Part shown: positions 18,007 through 26,059 of the stretch, in pieces | Numbering within the stretch: the first letter of the stretch is position 1 | How the letters are laid out: each line of letters begins with the position of its first letter | Assembly (NCBI RefSeq): GCF_006547045.1 | Contig: NZ_CP041242.1 | Span: 2,056,001-2,120,000 of the forward strand | Length of the DNA: 64,000 bases | Direction of reading: 5' to 3' | Origin: Lysobacter alkalisoli | GTDB lineage: Bacteria > Pseudomonadota > Gammaproteobacteria > Xanthomonadales > Xanthomonadaceae | Made by a program: the position numbers and the translations under genes | Notes under the pieces: generated by a model | The model's input: the letters and a program-made list of their open reading frames with translations, nothing else | Database searches by the model: none | What the model was told of the DNA's origin: nothing

Positions 18007-18825
18007 TCAGCCGCGGCTGGCAGGCTCCGCGGCATCGGCGGTCTGGGTCACGACCTTGCCGTCGACGACCGGCAGGCGATCGCCCGGCTCTTCGTCCATG
18101 CGCACGGTGCGCTCCTGGCCCTCGAAACTGTAGGTCACGTCGTAGCCGACCACCACGTCCTCGTTGCCGAGCAGGATGCGCTCGCCCGGCTTGCTGTTCA
18201 TGCGCTTGGTGCCGGTCGAGCCGTCCGGCGCGCGGTAGGTCACGTCGTAGCCGGTCACGCGGGTGCTCTGCGAGGTGTCGGTCACGGTTCGGCACTGGCG
18301 GTCGACACGTTCGACGACTCTGTTGTCGGCGCTCTTTTGCTGGATGGCACGGCCCGCGAAAGCGCCGCCCACCGCGCCAGCGACCGTGGCGGCCTTTCGG
18401 CCGCTGCCACTGCCAACCTGATTACCCAGCGCACCGCCGACCACCGCACCGGCTACGGTGCCGGAAACGTTGTTCGGATCCTTGCGCGGAGCCTGCTCGT
18501 GCACGACCACATCCTCACAAACCTGGCGCGGAGTGTTGGTGGTGCTGGTCTCGCTGATCGGGCTGGTGCCGATCACGGCCGCATACAACTGCTGCTTCTC
18601 GGCTACCGGCTTGACCGAAACGACTTCGGCAAAATCGATCCGGCCGGTGTCCAGCGGAAGCGCGCCGTCGACTGCGGCATCAATGCCCGAATCAGCCATC
18701 GCGGGCTCCGCCTCGAGCATCGCCCCGGCGCCGCGATCGCTGCCGGTGAAACTGTTGTATGCCGCAACGGCAATGCCACCGACCAGCACGGATGCCAACG
18801 CGACCGCCAACATGCTCTTGTTCAT
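18007..18825 (-). CDS. Envelope protein with glycine-zipper 2TM domain
   Basis: The 272-residue protein starts at an ATG with a strong AGGAGG site. It has an N-terminal hydrophobic anchor or signal (MLAVALASVLVGGIAVAA) and a central glycine-zipper stretch (GTVAGAVVGGALGNQVGSG and AATVAGAVGGAFAGRAI) as in Rickettsia 17 kDa antigen/SlyB-type envelope proteins. A C-terminal half has repeated GYDVTY segments (about residues 200 and 231) and ends in a charged tail. Its job is probably structural or stress-related in the envelope; no specific function is known. A terminator follows it. Confidence 0.8.
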   Translation of the reverse strand: MNKSMLAVALASVLVGGIAVAAYNSFTGSDRGAGAMLEAEPAMADSGIDAAVDGALPLDTGRIDFAEVVSVKPVAEKQQLYAAVIGTSPISETSTTNTPRQVCEDVVVHEQAPRKDPNNVSGTVAGAVVGGALGNQVGSGSGRKAATVAGAVGGAFAGRAIQQKSADNRVVERVDRQCRTVTDTSQSTRVTGYDVTYRAPDGSTGTKRMNSKPGERILLGNEDVVVGYDVTYSFEGQERTVRMDEEPGDRLPVVDGKVVTQTADAAEPASRG

Positions 18826-18997
18826 CAGGACCTCCTTCGGCGGGATTCGGCCCGCGTGGTTGATGACTCGATTGCAGCACCACGAACCTGAACGGCCACC
18901 GATTTTCCTCACGTTTGCCTGATCGAAGGTGAATGGCGTTCAGAACACGTGATAGCGTTCTCGAATCCGGACACCATCCCGATCAAGCGAGCGTCCC

Positions 18998-19249
18998 ATG
19001 GCCAACCCCCTGCTGCTGCCGCTGATGAACTGGGCGCGAGGACTGCGCTACCCGACCCTGTTCAAGATCACCGCCATCCTGTTTGCGATCAGCGTGCTGG
19101 TGCCCGATCCGCTTCCGTTCATCGACGAACTGGTGCTCGGGCTCGGCACCCTGCTGCTGGCCAACTGGAAAAATCGCAACAGCAAGAGCCCGCCCCGCTC
19201 CAGCGGCAATACCATCGAAGGCGAGCCGCCCCGCCATATCGATCCCTGA
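18998..19249 (+). CDS. DUF6116 family small membrane protein
   Basis: An 83-residue protein with one or two hydrophobic segments (TLFKITAILFAISVLVPDPLP and FIDELVLGLGTLLLANWK). The block PDPLPFIDELVLGLGTLLLA is characteristic of the DUF6116 family. Function is unknown. The gene is divergent from the glycine-zipper gene (172 bp apart) and 21 bp upstream of the TatD-family gene, so the two are probably co-transcribed. Confidence 0.8.
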   Translation: MANPLLLPLMNWARGLRYPTLFKITAILFAISVLVPDPLPFIDELVLGLGTLLLANWKNRNSKSPPRSSGNTIEGEPPRHIDP

Positions 19250-19270
19250 GCGCCCACCCAGGGCTTCCGC

Positions 19271-20056
19271 GTGGCCATGTTGATCGACAGCCACTGTCAT
19301 CTCGACGCACCTGAATTCGACGCCGACCGGGATGCCGTCGTTGCCCGCGCACGTGCCGCCGGCGTGACCCGGCAGATCGTGCCGGCCATCACCGCCGGCA
19401 CCTGGCCGGCCCTGAAGGATGTCTGCGCACGCGACCCCGGCCTGCACCCGGCCTACGGCCTGCACCCGATGTACCTGGATGCGCACCGCCCCGAACACCT
19501 GTCCCGGTTGCGCGAGTGGATCGAACGCGAGCGGCCGGTCGCGGTCGGCGAATGCGGGCTGGATCATTTCGTAGCGGGCCTGGACCCGGAACTGCAGGCC
19601 CGCTATTTCGAAGGACAACTGCGACTGGCACGTGAATTCGAACTGCCGGTCATCATCCACGCCCGCCGCGCGGTGGACGCGGTGCTCGCCACCGTCCGCC
19701 GCTTCGCCCCGTTACGCGGCGTGGTCCACAGTTTCTCCGGCAGTTCCGAGCAGGCGCGTCGCCTGTTCGACCGGGGTTTCCTGATCGGCCTGGGCGGGCC
19801 GGTGACCTACGACCGCGCCAACCGCCTGCATAGTCTCGCGGCCAGCGTTCCACTCGAAAGCCTGCTGCTGGAAACCGACGCCCCCGACCAGCCCGATGCC
19901 GGTATCCGCGGCCAGCGCAACGAGCCGGGGCGGCTGCCACACATACTCGACGCCATCGCCACACTGCGCGACATGGACCCGGCCGAACTGGCGCGTGCGA
20001 CCACCGCCAATGCGGAACGCTTGTTCGGCCTATCCGCCGATGCAGGAACGGTATAG
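19271..20056 (+). CDS. TatD family metal-dependent hydrolase
   Basis: A 261-residue TIM-barrel hydrolase with the metal ligands DSHCHLD at the N-terminus, AYGLHP near residue 73, VGECGLD near 97 and IIHARRA near 123, and the late metal site LLLETDAPD near 201. TatD proteins are metal-dependent nucleases or deoxyribonucleases; the exact substrate here is not established. The start may be the GTG at 19271 or the ATG at 19277. Confidence 0.9.
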   Translation: MAMLIDSHCHLDAPEFDADRDAVVARARAAGVTRQIVPAITAGTWPALKDVCARDPGLHPAYGLHPMYLDAHRPEHLSRLREWIERERPVAVGECGLDHFVAGLDPELQARYFEGQLRLAREFELPVIIHARRAVDAVLATVRRFAPLRGVVHSFSGSSEQARRLFDRGFLIGLGGPVTYDRANRLHSLAASVPLESLLLETDAPDQPDAGIRGQRNEPGRLPHILDAIATLRDMDPAELARATTANAERLFGLSADAGTV

Positions 20057-20087
20057 GCCGCGATTGGCGACTGGCACCTCGCCCAGG

Positions 20088-20900
20088 CTACATCCGGGGC
20101 CGCTTCTTCAACAGTATTTCAATCGCCTTGCCGACCGCGGCAAAGGCGAAGGCGCCGGTGACATGCGTAGCGGCGCCAAGGCCGCCACCGCAGTCGAGCT
20201 TGAAGCCGGCCTCGCCATCAACCTTCGGGCGTACGCCACAGACGGTGCCATCCGCCTGCGGGTACTGCACGTTCTCCAGCGAGTACACCGCCGGCACGCT
20301 GAAGTAGCGGCCCGGGCTGCGCGGGAAGTTGAACTCGGCACGCAGTTTCTTGCGGATCAATGCCAGCATCGCATCGTGCTCGGTCCGCGAGAGATCGCGC
20401 ACGCGGACCTGGGTGGCGTCGGTGCGGCCGCCGGCCGAGCCGACCACCACCAGCGGCAACTTGTTGCGACGGCACCAGGCGATCAACTCGACCTTGCTGC
20501 GGAAGCTGTCGCAGGCATCGAGCACCAGGTCGAAACCGCCGCCCAGCAGTTCGACGACATTGCCCGCGGTCAGGAAGCTCGGCACCGCATCGATCGTCGA
20601 CAGCGGGTTGATCGCCCGGCAACGATCAGCCATCGCCTCGACCTTGGCCCGACCGTAGTGACCATCCAGCGCCGGCAACTGGCGGTTGGTATTGGAGACG
20701 CACAGGTCGTCGGCATCGATCAGGGTCAGCTGGCCAATGCCGGTGCGGGCCAGCGCCTCGACCGCCCACGAACCGACTCCGCCCATGCCGACCACAGCCA
20801 CCCGACAAGCAGCGAAGCGCTCAAGCGCACCACGGCCGTAAAGGCGATCGATGCCGGCGAAGCGTTCATGCCAGAGGGGGTCGAGAGTGGTCGTGTCCAT
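20088..20900 (-). CDS. tcdA: tRNA threonylcarbamoyladenosine dehydratase TcdA
   Basis: E1-like enzyme that uses ATP to cyclise t6A at tRNA position 37. The 270-residue protein has the nucleotide-binding loop VVGMGGVGSWAVEALARTG at about 36-54, LIDADDLCVSNTNRQ at about 60-74, DACDSFRSKVELI, and the C-terminal VTGAFAFAAVGKAIEILLK anchor-like helix. It is also known as CsdL/YgdL. It is convergent with the TatD-family gene and divergent from the cytochrome c'-like gene, with 82 bp between starts. Confidence 0.93.
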   Translation of the reverse strand: MDTTTLDPLWHERFAGIDRLYGRGALERFAACRVAVVGMGGVGSWAVEALARTGIGQLTLIDADDLCVSNTNRQLPALDGHYGRAKVEAMADRCRAINPLSTIDAVPSFLTAGNVVELLGGGFDLVLDACDSFRSKVELIAWCRRNKLPLVVVGSAGGRTDATQVRVRDLSRTEHDAMLALIRKKLRAEFNFPRSPGRYFSVPAVYSLENVQYPQADGTVCGVRPKVDGEAGFKLDCGGGLGAATHVTGAFAFAAVGKAIEILLKKRPRM

Positions 20901-20982
20901 GGCGATAGTCTAGCCGCGCCGGGCACATCGACCGCACGCACGTGCATGCTATCGTTCGCGCAGACATCCAGGAGGCCAGGCA

Positions 20983-21438
20983 ATGACCGATACCCAGCCC
21001 AGCACAGCCGGCAAGGCAAAGCCTTTCAGCAACGCATCCAAGTACCTTTTCATGTTGATTCTCGGCCTGGTGCTGGGCGTGGTCGCGACGGTGATGTTGC
21101 TGCGCGCACTGGAAGCCCGCAAGGATCGTTTCCACGAGAGCGTGATGCATGTGCAGCAATGGCACCTGGACCGGTTGCGGGCGAGCGTCGAGCAGAACCG
21201 TTGCAGTGCAACCGACACCCTGCCCCACCTGCGCACCCTGCGCGAGATGGCGAACGACCTGGAACCGGCCTTCCCCGACCTTCGCGACGACAAGCGCTTC
21301 GCGAAGGCCGCCAGCGGCATGCGCGCGACGCTCGACAGCGCATTGGCCAACCCGCCGTTGAATTGCGCCGGTGTCGATGCCCTGACCAAGGACGTGGGCG
21401 GCGCCTGCAAGGCATGCCACCAGGACTTCCGCGGCTGA
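20983..21438 (+). CDS. Membrane-anchored cytochrome c'-like protein
   Basis: The 151-residue protein has one N-terminal membrane helix (YLFMLILGLVLGVVATVMLL) and a helical periplasmic domain ending in CKACHQDFR. This CXXCH haem site at 142-146, almost at the C-terminus, is typical of cytochrome c'/c-556 four-helix bundles. It lacks a cleavable signal peptide, so it is probably tethered to the inner membrane. Its redox partner is unknown. Confidence 0.75.
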   Translation: MTDTQPSTAGKAKPFSNASKYLFMLILGLVLGVVATVMLLRALEARKDRFHESVMHVQQWHLDRLRASVEQNRCSATDTLPHLRTLREMANDLEPAFPDLRDDKRFAKAASGMRATLDSALANPPLNCAGVDALTKDVGGACKACHQDFRG

Positions 21439-21571
21439 ATGTTGCAGCAGCCAGGTATCCGGACGAACCCATCCTGAACGGATCCTGCCGGATTCTCAGA
21501 GGGTTCACGGTGGAGCTTCTAGCGTGCAAGAGGCGGCAAACGCCGCCTTCCATTCGACGCAGGAGATTGGC

Positions 21572-22063
21572 ATGAACGGGATCGACACCAACTGCCCGAA
21601 AAAGCTTCGACTTGTTGGCATCGGCGCCGCCTGCATGCTTGCAGTCGCGGGCGCAGGCTGCGCCACTTCGGGCTACGGATCGGGCGCGGCCGGCTATGGC
21701 AGCCCGGCGTCCGGCTATGACGCCCGCTGTTACGACTGCGGCGTGATCACCCGGATCGAGCCGGTCCGGACCCAACGAGCACCCACCGCGACCGGCGCGG
21801 TGATCGGCGGCCTGGTCGGTGCCGCGGCCGGTCGCGAACTGGCCGACGACGAGAGCAAGGGCCGTCGCAACACGGCGACAGTCGCTGGTGCTGCAGCCGG
21901 TGCCGTCGCCGGCAACGCCATCCAGAACGCGGTGCAGACCCAGTACAACGTCCATGTCCGCATGGACGACGGGCGCACCACGGTCGTCACGGTGCCCAAC
22001 GTAGTCGGCATGAGCGAGGGTTCTCGCGTGCGCGTCAGAGATGGTCGCATCCATGCACGTTGA
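21572..22063 (+). CDS. SlyB-like glycine-zipper outer-membrane protein
   Basis: The 163-residue product starts at an ATG preceded by AGGAGA. It has a signal sequence ending LAVAGAGC, a weak lipobox with Gly at -3, so lipid modification is likely but not certain. A glycine-zipper region (ATGAVIGGLVGAAAGRELA and TVAGAAAGAVAGNAIQNAV) precedes a basic C-terminus with VRMDDGRTTVVTVPN. This matches the SlyB/17 kDa surface antigen layout; SlyB helps outer-membrane integrity in Escherichia coli. It shares a bidirectional terminator with the convergent cold-shock gene. Confidence 0.85.
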   Translation: MNGIDTNCPKKLRLVGIGAACMLAVAGAGCATSGYGSGAAGYGSPASGYDARCYDCGVITRIEPVRTQRAPTATGAVIGGLVGAAAGRELADDESKGRRNTATVAGAAAGAVAGNAIQNAVQTQYNVHVRMDDGRTTVVTVPNVVGMSEGSRVRVRDGRIHAR

Positions 22064-22083
22064 ACGCACTGATCCGGCTTGAA

Positions 22084-22126
22084 GCCAAAGAAAAACCCGG
22101 CCTCACGGCCGGGTTTTTCTTTGGCT
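22084..22126. terminator. Bidirectional rho-independent terminator
   Basis: AAAAACCCGGCC-TCAC-GGCCGGGTTTTT is a perfect stem flanked by further pairing GCCAAAG/CTTTGGC. A T-run follows on both strands, so it ends both the SlyB-like gene and the convergent cold-shock gene. Confidence 0.92.
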
Positions 22127-22145
22127 CCGAATGACAGGAACCCGA

Positions 22146-22355
22146 TTACAACGGCTCGACCGCGTCGGCCTGCAGGCCCTTCTGGCCCTGGACGACAGTG
22201 AAGGAGACCTGCTGGCCTTCCTTCAGGCTCTTGAAGCCATCGGTCTGGATCGCGCGGAAGTGCACGAACACATCCTCGCCATTCTCGCGGCTGATGAAGC
22301 CGAAGCCCTTCGCATCGTTGAACCACTTCACGGTACCGGTTTCACGGCTCGACAT
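22146..22355 (-). CDS. Cold-shock protein (CspA family)
   Basis: A 69-residue single-stranded nucleic-acid binding protein. It has the RNP1 motif KGFGFI at residues 16-21 and RNP2 VFVHF at 29-33 within a five-strand OB fold. The ATG at 22355 with GGGAG eight bases upstream gives the standard length; the longer upstream frame is its 5' leader. Roughly 250 bp without a gene precede it, room for the long structured leader seen on many csp mRNAs, though I cannot fold it here. Confidence 0.95.
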   Translation of the reverse strand: MSSRETGTVKWFNDAKGFGFISRENGEDVFVHFRAIQTDGFKSLKEGQQVSFTVVQGQKGLQADAVEPL

Positions 22356-22621
22356 TGACTTGCTCCCTGGAACGTTGGTCTGGACATCGCTTTCGCGAAG
22401 TGCTGGTTGCAAGCAGGAAGTGAGGTGCATCGATGTAGCGGATCATCGGATCAACCGCATCGGGCCACGGTTCACGGTGACCCTGGCAAGCGCAGCGTCC
22501 GCAACTTACCCCGCAGCATGTGAAAATGCAATCCACGTTCAACATGCCGGATATTGCAGGGTGTTCGGCTCCGGTCGCGTGCATGATCGGTGCCGCAGAC
22601 CCTCCCCATGGACTACATCGA

Positions 22622-23107
22622 ATGGACCTTCAGAACCTTTACTACATGATCGCGGGCGTCCTGATCCTGGTCGGAATCGCCGGCGTCATCCTGCCCGCCT
22701 TGCCCGGCATCCCGCTGGTATTCATTGGCATGCTGCTGGCGGCCTGGGCGGGCGATTTCCAGCACGTAGGCTGGTTCCCGCTGCTATTGCTCGGCCTGCT
22801 CACCTTGTTGTCGCTGCTGGTGGACTTCGCCGCGACCGCACTCGGCGCCAAGCGCGTCGGCGCGAGCAGGCTCGCGATCATCGGTGCGGTCATCGGCACG
22901 TTCGCCGGGCTTCTGTACGGCCTCGTCGGCATCTTCATCGGCCCCTTCATCGGTGCGCTGGCCGGTGAATTGATCCACAGTCGCAAGGCCGGCCATGCCG
23001 CCCGGGTCGGGCTCGGCACCTGGATCGGGATCATCGTCGGCGCGGTGTTCAAGCTCGGACTGGCCTTCGCGATGGTCGGGCTTTTCGTCATCGCGTTGCT
23101 GTTCTGA
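22622..23107 (+). CDS. DUF456 family membrane protein
   Basis: A 161-residue protein with about five hydrophobic helices and many small residues: MIAGVLILVGIAGVILPALP GIPLVFIG, then LLTLLSLLVDFAATALGAKR and glycine-rich AIIGAVIGTFAGLLYGLVG. This is the DUF456 pattern. The function is unknown. A longer upstream frame is rejected because it lacks membrane character. It ends 24 bp before pldA. Confidence 0.85.
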   Translation: MDLQNLYYMIAGVLILVGIAGVILPALPGIPLVFIGMLLAAWAGDFQHVGWFPLLLLGLLTLLSLLVDFAATALGAKRVGASRLAIIGAVIGTFAGLLYGLVGIFIGPFIGALAGELIHSRKAGHAARVGLGTWIGIIVGAVFKLGLAFAMVGLFVIALLF

Positions 23108-23131
23108 TCGAGACTCCTGCAGGAATCAGCC

Positions 23132-24289
23132 ATGCTCCAATTTCACATGCCCCAGTCACACATGCTCCAGCCGCGAATACTCCTCATCGGCCTGTTCCTG
23201 GTTCCGGCTGTCGGCCTTGCCCAGCAACCGGCTTCCGCCGAAGCCTGCATGCAAGTCGAGGCCGACGCCGAGCGCCTTGCCTGCTACGACGCGTTCCATC
23301 GACGCCAGGCACGCAGCGTACGCGATGCAGATGTGGCTGCGCGCGAGGCGCGGGCGATCCAGGAAAACCTGGAAATCGCCGAGAAAGTCATCTCCGACAC
23401 AGCCCCGTACACGCGTGGCGGCGAGCTCTACCCGAACGAGGACCCGCTGCGGGTGGCCCTGGCCAATGCCGGCAAGGGTTCACTGCTGGACAGCCGCTGG
23501 GAGCTGGCCCGCGACTCCAAGCTGGGCGCGTTCAATTTCCGCGCCTACAAACCGACCTACCTGCTGCCGGCATTCTGGACCAGCAAGATCAACGATATGC
23601 CGCATTCGCCCAACCCGGACAACACCGTGACCACGCCGCTGGGGCTGCAGGACATGGAGGCCAAGTTCCAGCTCAGCTTCAAGATGAAGGCCTGGGAAAA
23701 CATCTTCGGCGACAACGGCGACCTCTGGTTGGGCTATACACAGAGTTCGCGCTGGCAGGTCTACAGCCCGGAGATATCGCGCCCGTTCCGGGAGACCAAT
23801 TACGAACCGGAGGCGACCCTGATGTTCCGCACCCGCTACGACCTGCTGGGCTGGAACGGACGGATGACCGGCATCAGCCTCAATCACCAGTCCAACGGAC
23901 GCGCCGACCCGTTGTCACGCAGCTGGAACAGGGTCATCGCCACGATCGGTCTCGACCGGGACAACTGGTCGCTGGTGCTGCGCCCGTGGTGGCGCGTTTC
24001 CGAGAAGGCCGAGGACGACGACAACTCCGACATCGCGGACTACATGGGGCGAGGCGATGCGACATTGGTCCATGTGCGCGGCGGCCACCAGTTCTCGCTG
24101 ACCGGTCGCCACTCGCTGCGCAGCGGCGATCGCTCGCGCGGCTCGCTGCAATTCGATTGGGGTTTTCCGATCAACAACAGCCTGCGCGGCCACCTGCAGG
24201 TGTTCGATGGCTACGGCGAAAGCATGATCGACTACAACCACCGCGCGACCTATATCGGCCTGGGCGTGTCGATGCTCGAATGGTATTGA
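23132..24289 (+). CDS. pldA: Outer-membrane phospholipase A1
   Basis: PldA hydrolyses phospholipids that reach the outer leaflet of the outer membrane. The 385-residue protein has a signal peptide (ILLIGLFLVPAVGLAQ), an N-terminal extension with two cysteines, and a 12-strand barrel. The active site NHQSNGR is present with H252 and S254, followed by the catalytic-region asparagine in SWNRVI; calcium-site residues lie in the later strands. The C-terminus ends in the aromatic pattern LEWY expected for barrel assembly. Three in-frame ATGs lie close together, so the start may be slightly later. Confidence 0.93.
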   Translation: MLQFHMPQSHMLQPRILLIGLFLVPAVGLAQQPASAEACMQVEADAERLACYDAFHRRQARSVRDADVAAREARAIQENLEIAEKVISDTAPYTRGGELYPNEDPLRVALANAGKGSLLDSRWELARDSKLGAFNFRAYKPTYLLPAFWTSKINDMPHSPNPDNTVTTPLGLQDMEAKFQLSFKMKAWENIFGDNGDLWLGYTQSSRWQVYSPEISRPFRETNYEPEATLMFRTRYDLLGWNGRMTGISLNHQSNGRADPLSRSWNRVIATIGLDRDNWSLVLRPWWRVSEKAEDDDNSDIADYMGRGDATLVHVRGGHQFSLTGRHSLRSGDRSRGSLQFDWGFPINNSLRGHLQVFDGYGESMIDYNHRATYIGLGVSMLEWY

Positions 24290-24394
24290 TGGTTGTGTGG
24301 CGGGTGTGGCCACATTGTGCGGGGCAACCTGGGCGATCATGGTTTTCGACTACGGCATCATGTTCCACGGCCGCATATTCAAGGAGGTGAGTAG

Positions 24395-25351
24395 ATGAAG
24401 ATGCGACGCATCCTGTCCCTCGATGGCGGCGGCATCCGTGGCCTGGTGAGCTGCCAGTGGCTGGCCGGCGTCGAGGACGCCCTCGCCCAGGCCGGCAAGC
24501 CCGGCCTGACCAAGCACTTCGACCTGCTGGCGGGCAGTTCCACCGGAGCCATGATCGCCTGTGGACTGGCGATCGGTCTCAGCCCGGCCCAGTTGGCCGA
24601 GCTGTACCGCAAGCAGCGCAACGAGATATTCCCGGGCATGGCACAACGGCTGTGGTCGCGGGCCGGACGGCTGTTTACCCAGGGCGTGTCGGCTCCGCGC
24701 TACGACGGCAAGGGCCTGGAGAAAACGCTCAAGAGGGTCTTTGGCGACATCACGCTCGGCAAGGCGAAGAAGCCCTTGCTGATCACCAGCTACGACACCA
24801 TCTCCCGCGCACCGGTGGTGTTCAAGAGCTTCAAGCCCGAACACGCCGACCTGCCGATGTGGGAAGTCTGCCGGGCATCGACCGCTGCGCCGACCTATTT
24901 TCCGGCCCACGGCATGACAATCGAAAGACGGAAGCGTTCCTTGATAGACGGCGGCGTGGTCGCCAACAACCCGACCGCCTGCGCGATCGCCGAGGCAATG
25001 CGCAAGGATCGCCAGGTCGGCGATACCCATGACCTGGTCGTGCTGTCGATCGGCACAGGCGAACGCAATCGTCCGATCGATCTGAAATCGGCGCGCGAAT
25101 GGGGAGCCCTGGAATGGGCCGTGCCGATCATCGACGTGCTGTTCGACGGCAACACCGACGCGGTCGACTACATCGCCCGCCACATTGTCGGCGACGGCTA
25201 CTTCCGCATGCAGACCGAGCTGACGCCGGGGCTGGACGACCTGGACGACGTCAGTGCGACCAATATCGCCGGGCTCGATGCGATGGCGAACAACTACCTG
25301 TTGCGAGCGGATACGCGCAAGATGCTGAAGCGGTTGACGGAAAAGCTCTGA
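24395..25351 (+). CDS. Patatin-like phospholipase
   Basis: A 318-residue cytosolic acyl hydrolase of the patatin family. It shows the oxyanion loop DGGGIRG at residues 10-16, the nucleophile motif GSSTG at 47-51 with Ser49, and the catalytic Asp in DGGVVANNP (D185). No signal peptide is visible. A strong ribosome site, AAGGAGGT, precedes the ATG. It follows pldA by about 100 bp on the same strand, an association of two phospholipid-degrading enzymes. Confidence 0.9.
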   Translation: MKMRRILSLDGGGIRGLVSCQWLAGVEDALAQAGKPGLTKHFDLLAGSSTGAMIACGLAIGLSPAQLAELYRKQRNEIFPGMAQRLWSRAGRLFTQGVSAPRYDGKGLEKTLKRVFGDITLGKAKKPLLITSYDTISRAPVVFKSFKPEHADLPMWEVCRASTAAPTYFPAHGMTIERRKRSLIDGGVVANNPTACAIAEAMRKDRQVGDTHDLVVLSIGTGERNRPIDLKSAREWGALEWAVPIIDVLFDGNTDAVDYIARHIVGDGYFRMQTELTPGLDDLDDVSATNIAGLDAMANNYLLRADTRKMLKRLTEKL

Positions 25352-25352
25352 C

Positions 25353-25988
25353 CTACGTCCAGTCGGTCAGCCCTTCGCGCGCGTAGACCTCGCGGAAGGA
25401 TGGCAGCGCCTTCATCCGCCCGGCATGCGCCAGCAGCGCCGGCCAGGTGTCGGTTGGCTTCGGCATGTTGCGCGACCAGCGCATCAGCATGGTGAACACG
25501 AAGTCGACCGCGGACATCGAATCGCCAAGCAGGTACGGCCCGCTGGCAGCGAGGTGGCCGTCGACCTGCTGCCAGGCGAACTCGATCGCCTCGCATGCCC
25601 GCGCCTTGACCGACTCGGCGTTCTCATCCCCAGCCACCTCGTTCGAGTAGAACCAGGCACGGTAGGCGGGCATCAGGGTATAAGCGCCGAAGAACATCCA
25701 GCGGTAGTAGGCTGCACGTTCCGGCGTGCCCACTTCGGGTGCAAGTCCGGCCTGAGGGTGCAGGTCGGCCAGGTGCATCGCGATCGCAGTGGATTCCGTC
25801 AACACTTGCCCATCGACCACCAACGTCGGCACCCGGCCTTGCGGATTGAGTTTCAGGTACTCGGGCGCCTTCTGTTCGCGCTTGTCGAAGTCGAGCATCC
25901 GCAGCTCGTGCTCGATGCCCAACTCGATCAGCAGCCAGTGAACGACAAGGGAAGCGGTGCTCTGGGAGCCGTAAAGGGTGACGGACAT
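25353..25988 (-). CDS. Glutathione S-transferase family protein
   Basis: A 211-residue GST with N-domain LYGSQSTASLVVHWLLIELG and LNPQGRVPTLVVDGQVLTES and a C-domain with YLLGDSMSAVDFVFTMLMRW. The ATG at 25988 is preceded by AGGAG; longer frames upstream overlap fumarase and are rejected. Substrate unknown. It is convergent with the patatin gene, with stop codons one base apart. Confidence 0.88.
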   Translation of the reverse strand: MSVTLYGSQSTASLVVHWLLIELGIEHELRMLDFDKREQKAPEYLKLNPQGRVPTLVVDGQVLTESTAIAMHLADLHPQAGLAPEVGTPERAAYYRWMFFGAYTLMPAYRAWFYSNEVAGDENAESVKARACEAIEFAWQQVDGHLAASGPYLLGDSMSAVDFVFTMLMRWSRNMPKPTDTWPALLAHAGRMKALPSFREVYAREGLTDWT

Positions 25989-26017
25989 GCGCGGGTTCTC
26001 CTGAGGCCTGGAATCGC

Positions 26018-26039
26018 CATTCCCGCTTTCGCGGGAGTG
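26018..26039. repeat. REP-like palindrome
   Basis: CATTCCCGC-TTTC-GCGGGAGTG-like sequence, with TCCCGC (26021-26026) and GCGGGA (26031-26036) as the stem. This resembles the widely dispersed repeat built on CATTCCCGCGAAAGCGGGAATC. It lies between fumarase and the GST gene without a T-run. Confidence 0.55.
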
Positions 26040-26059
26040 ACAGACGAGAAGCGGAACGA

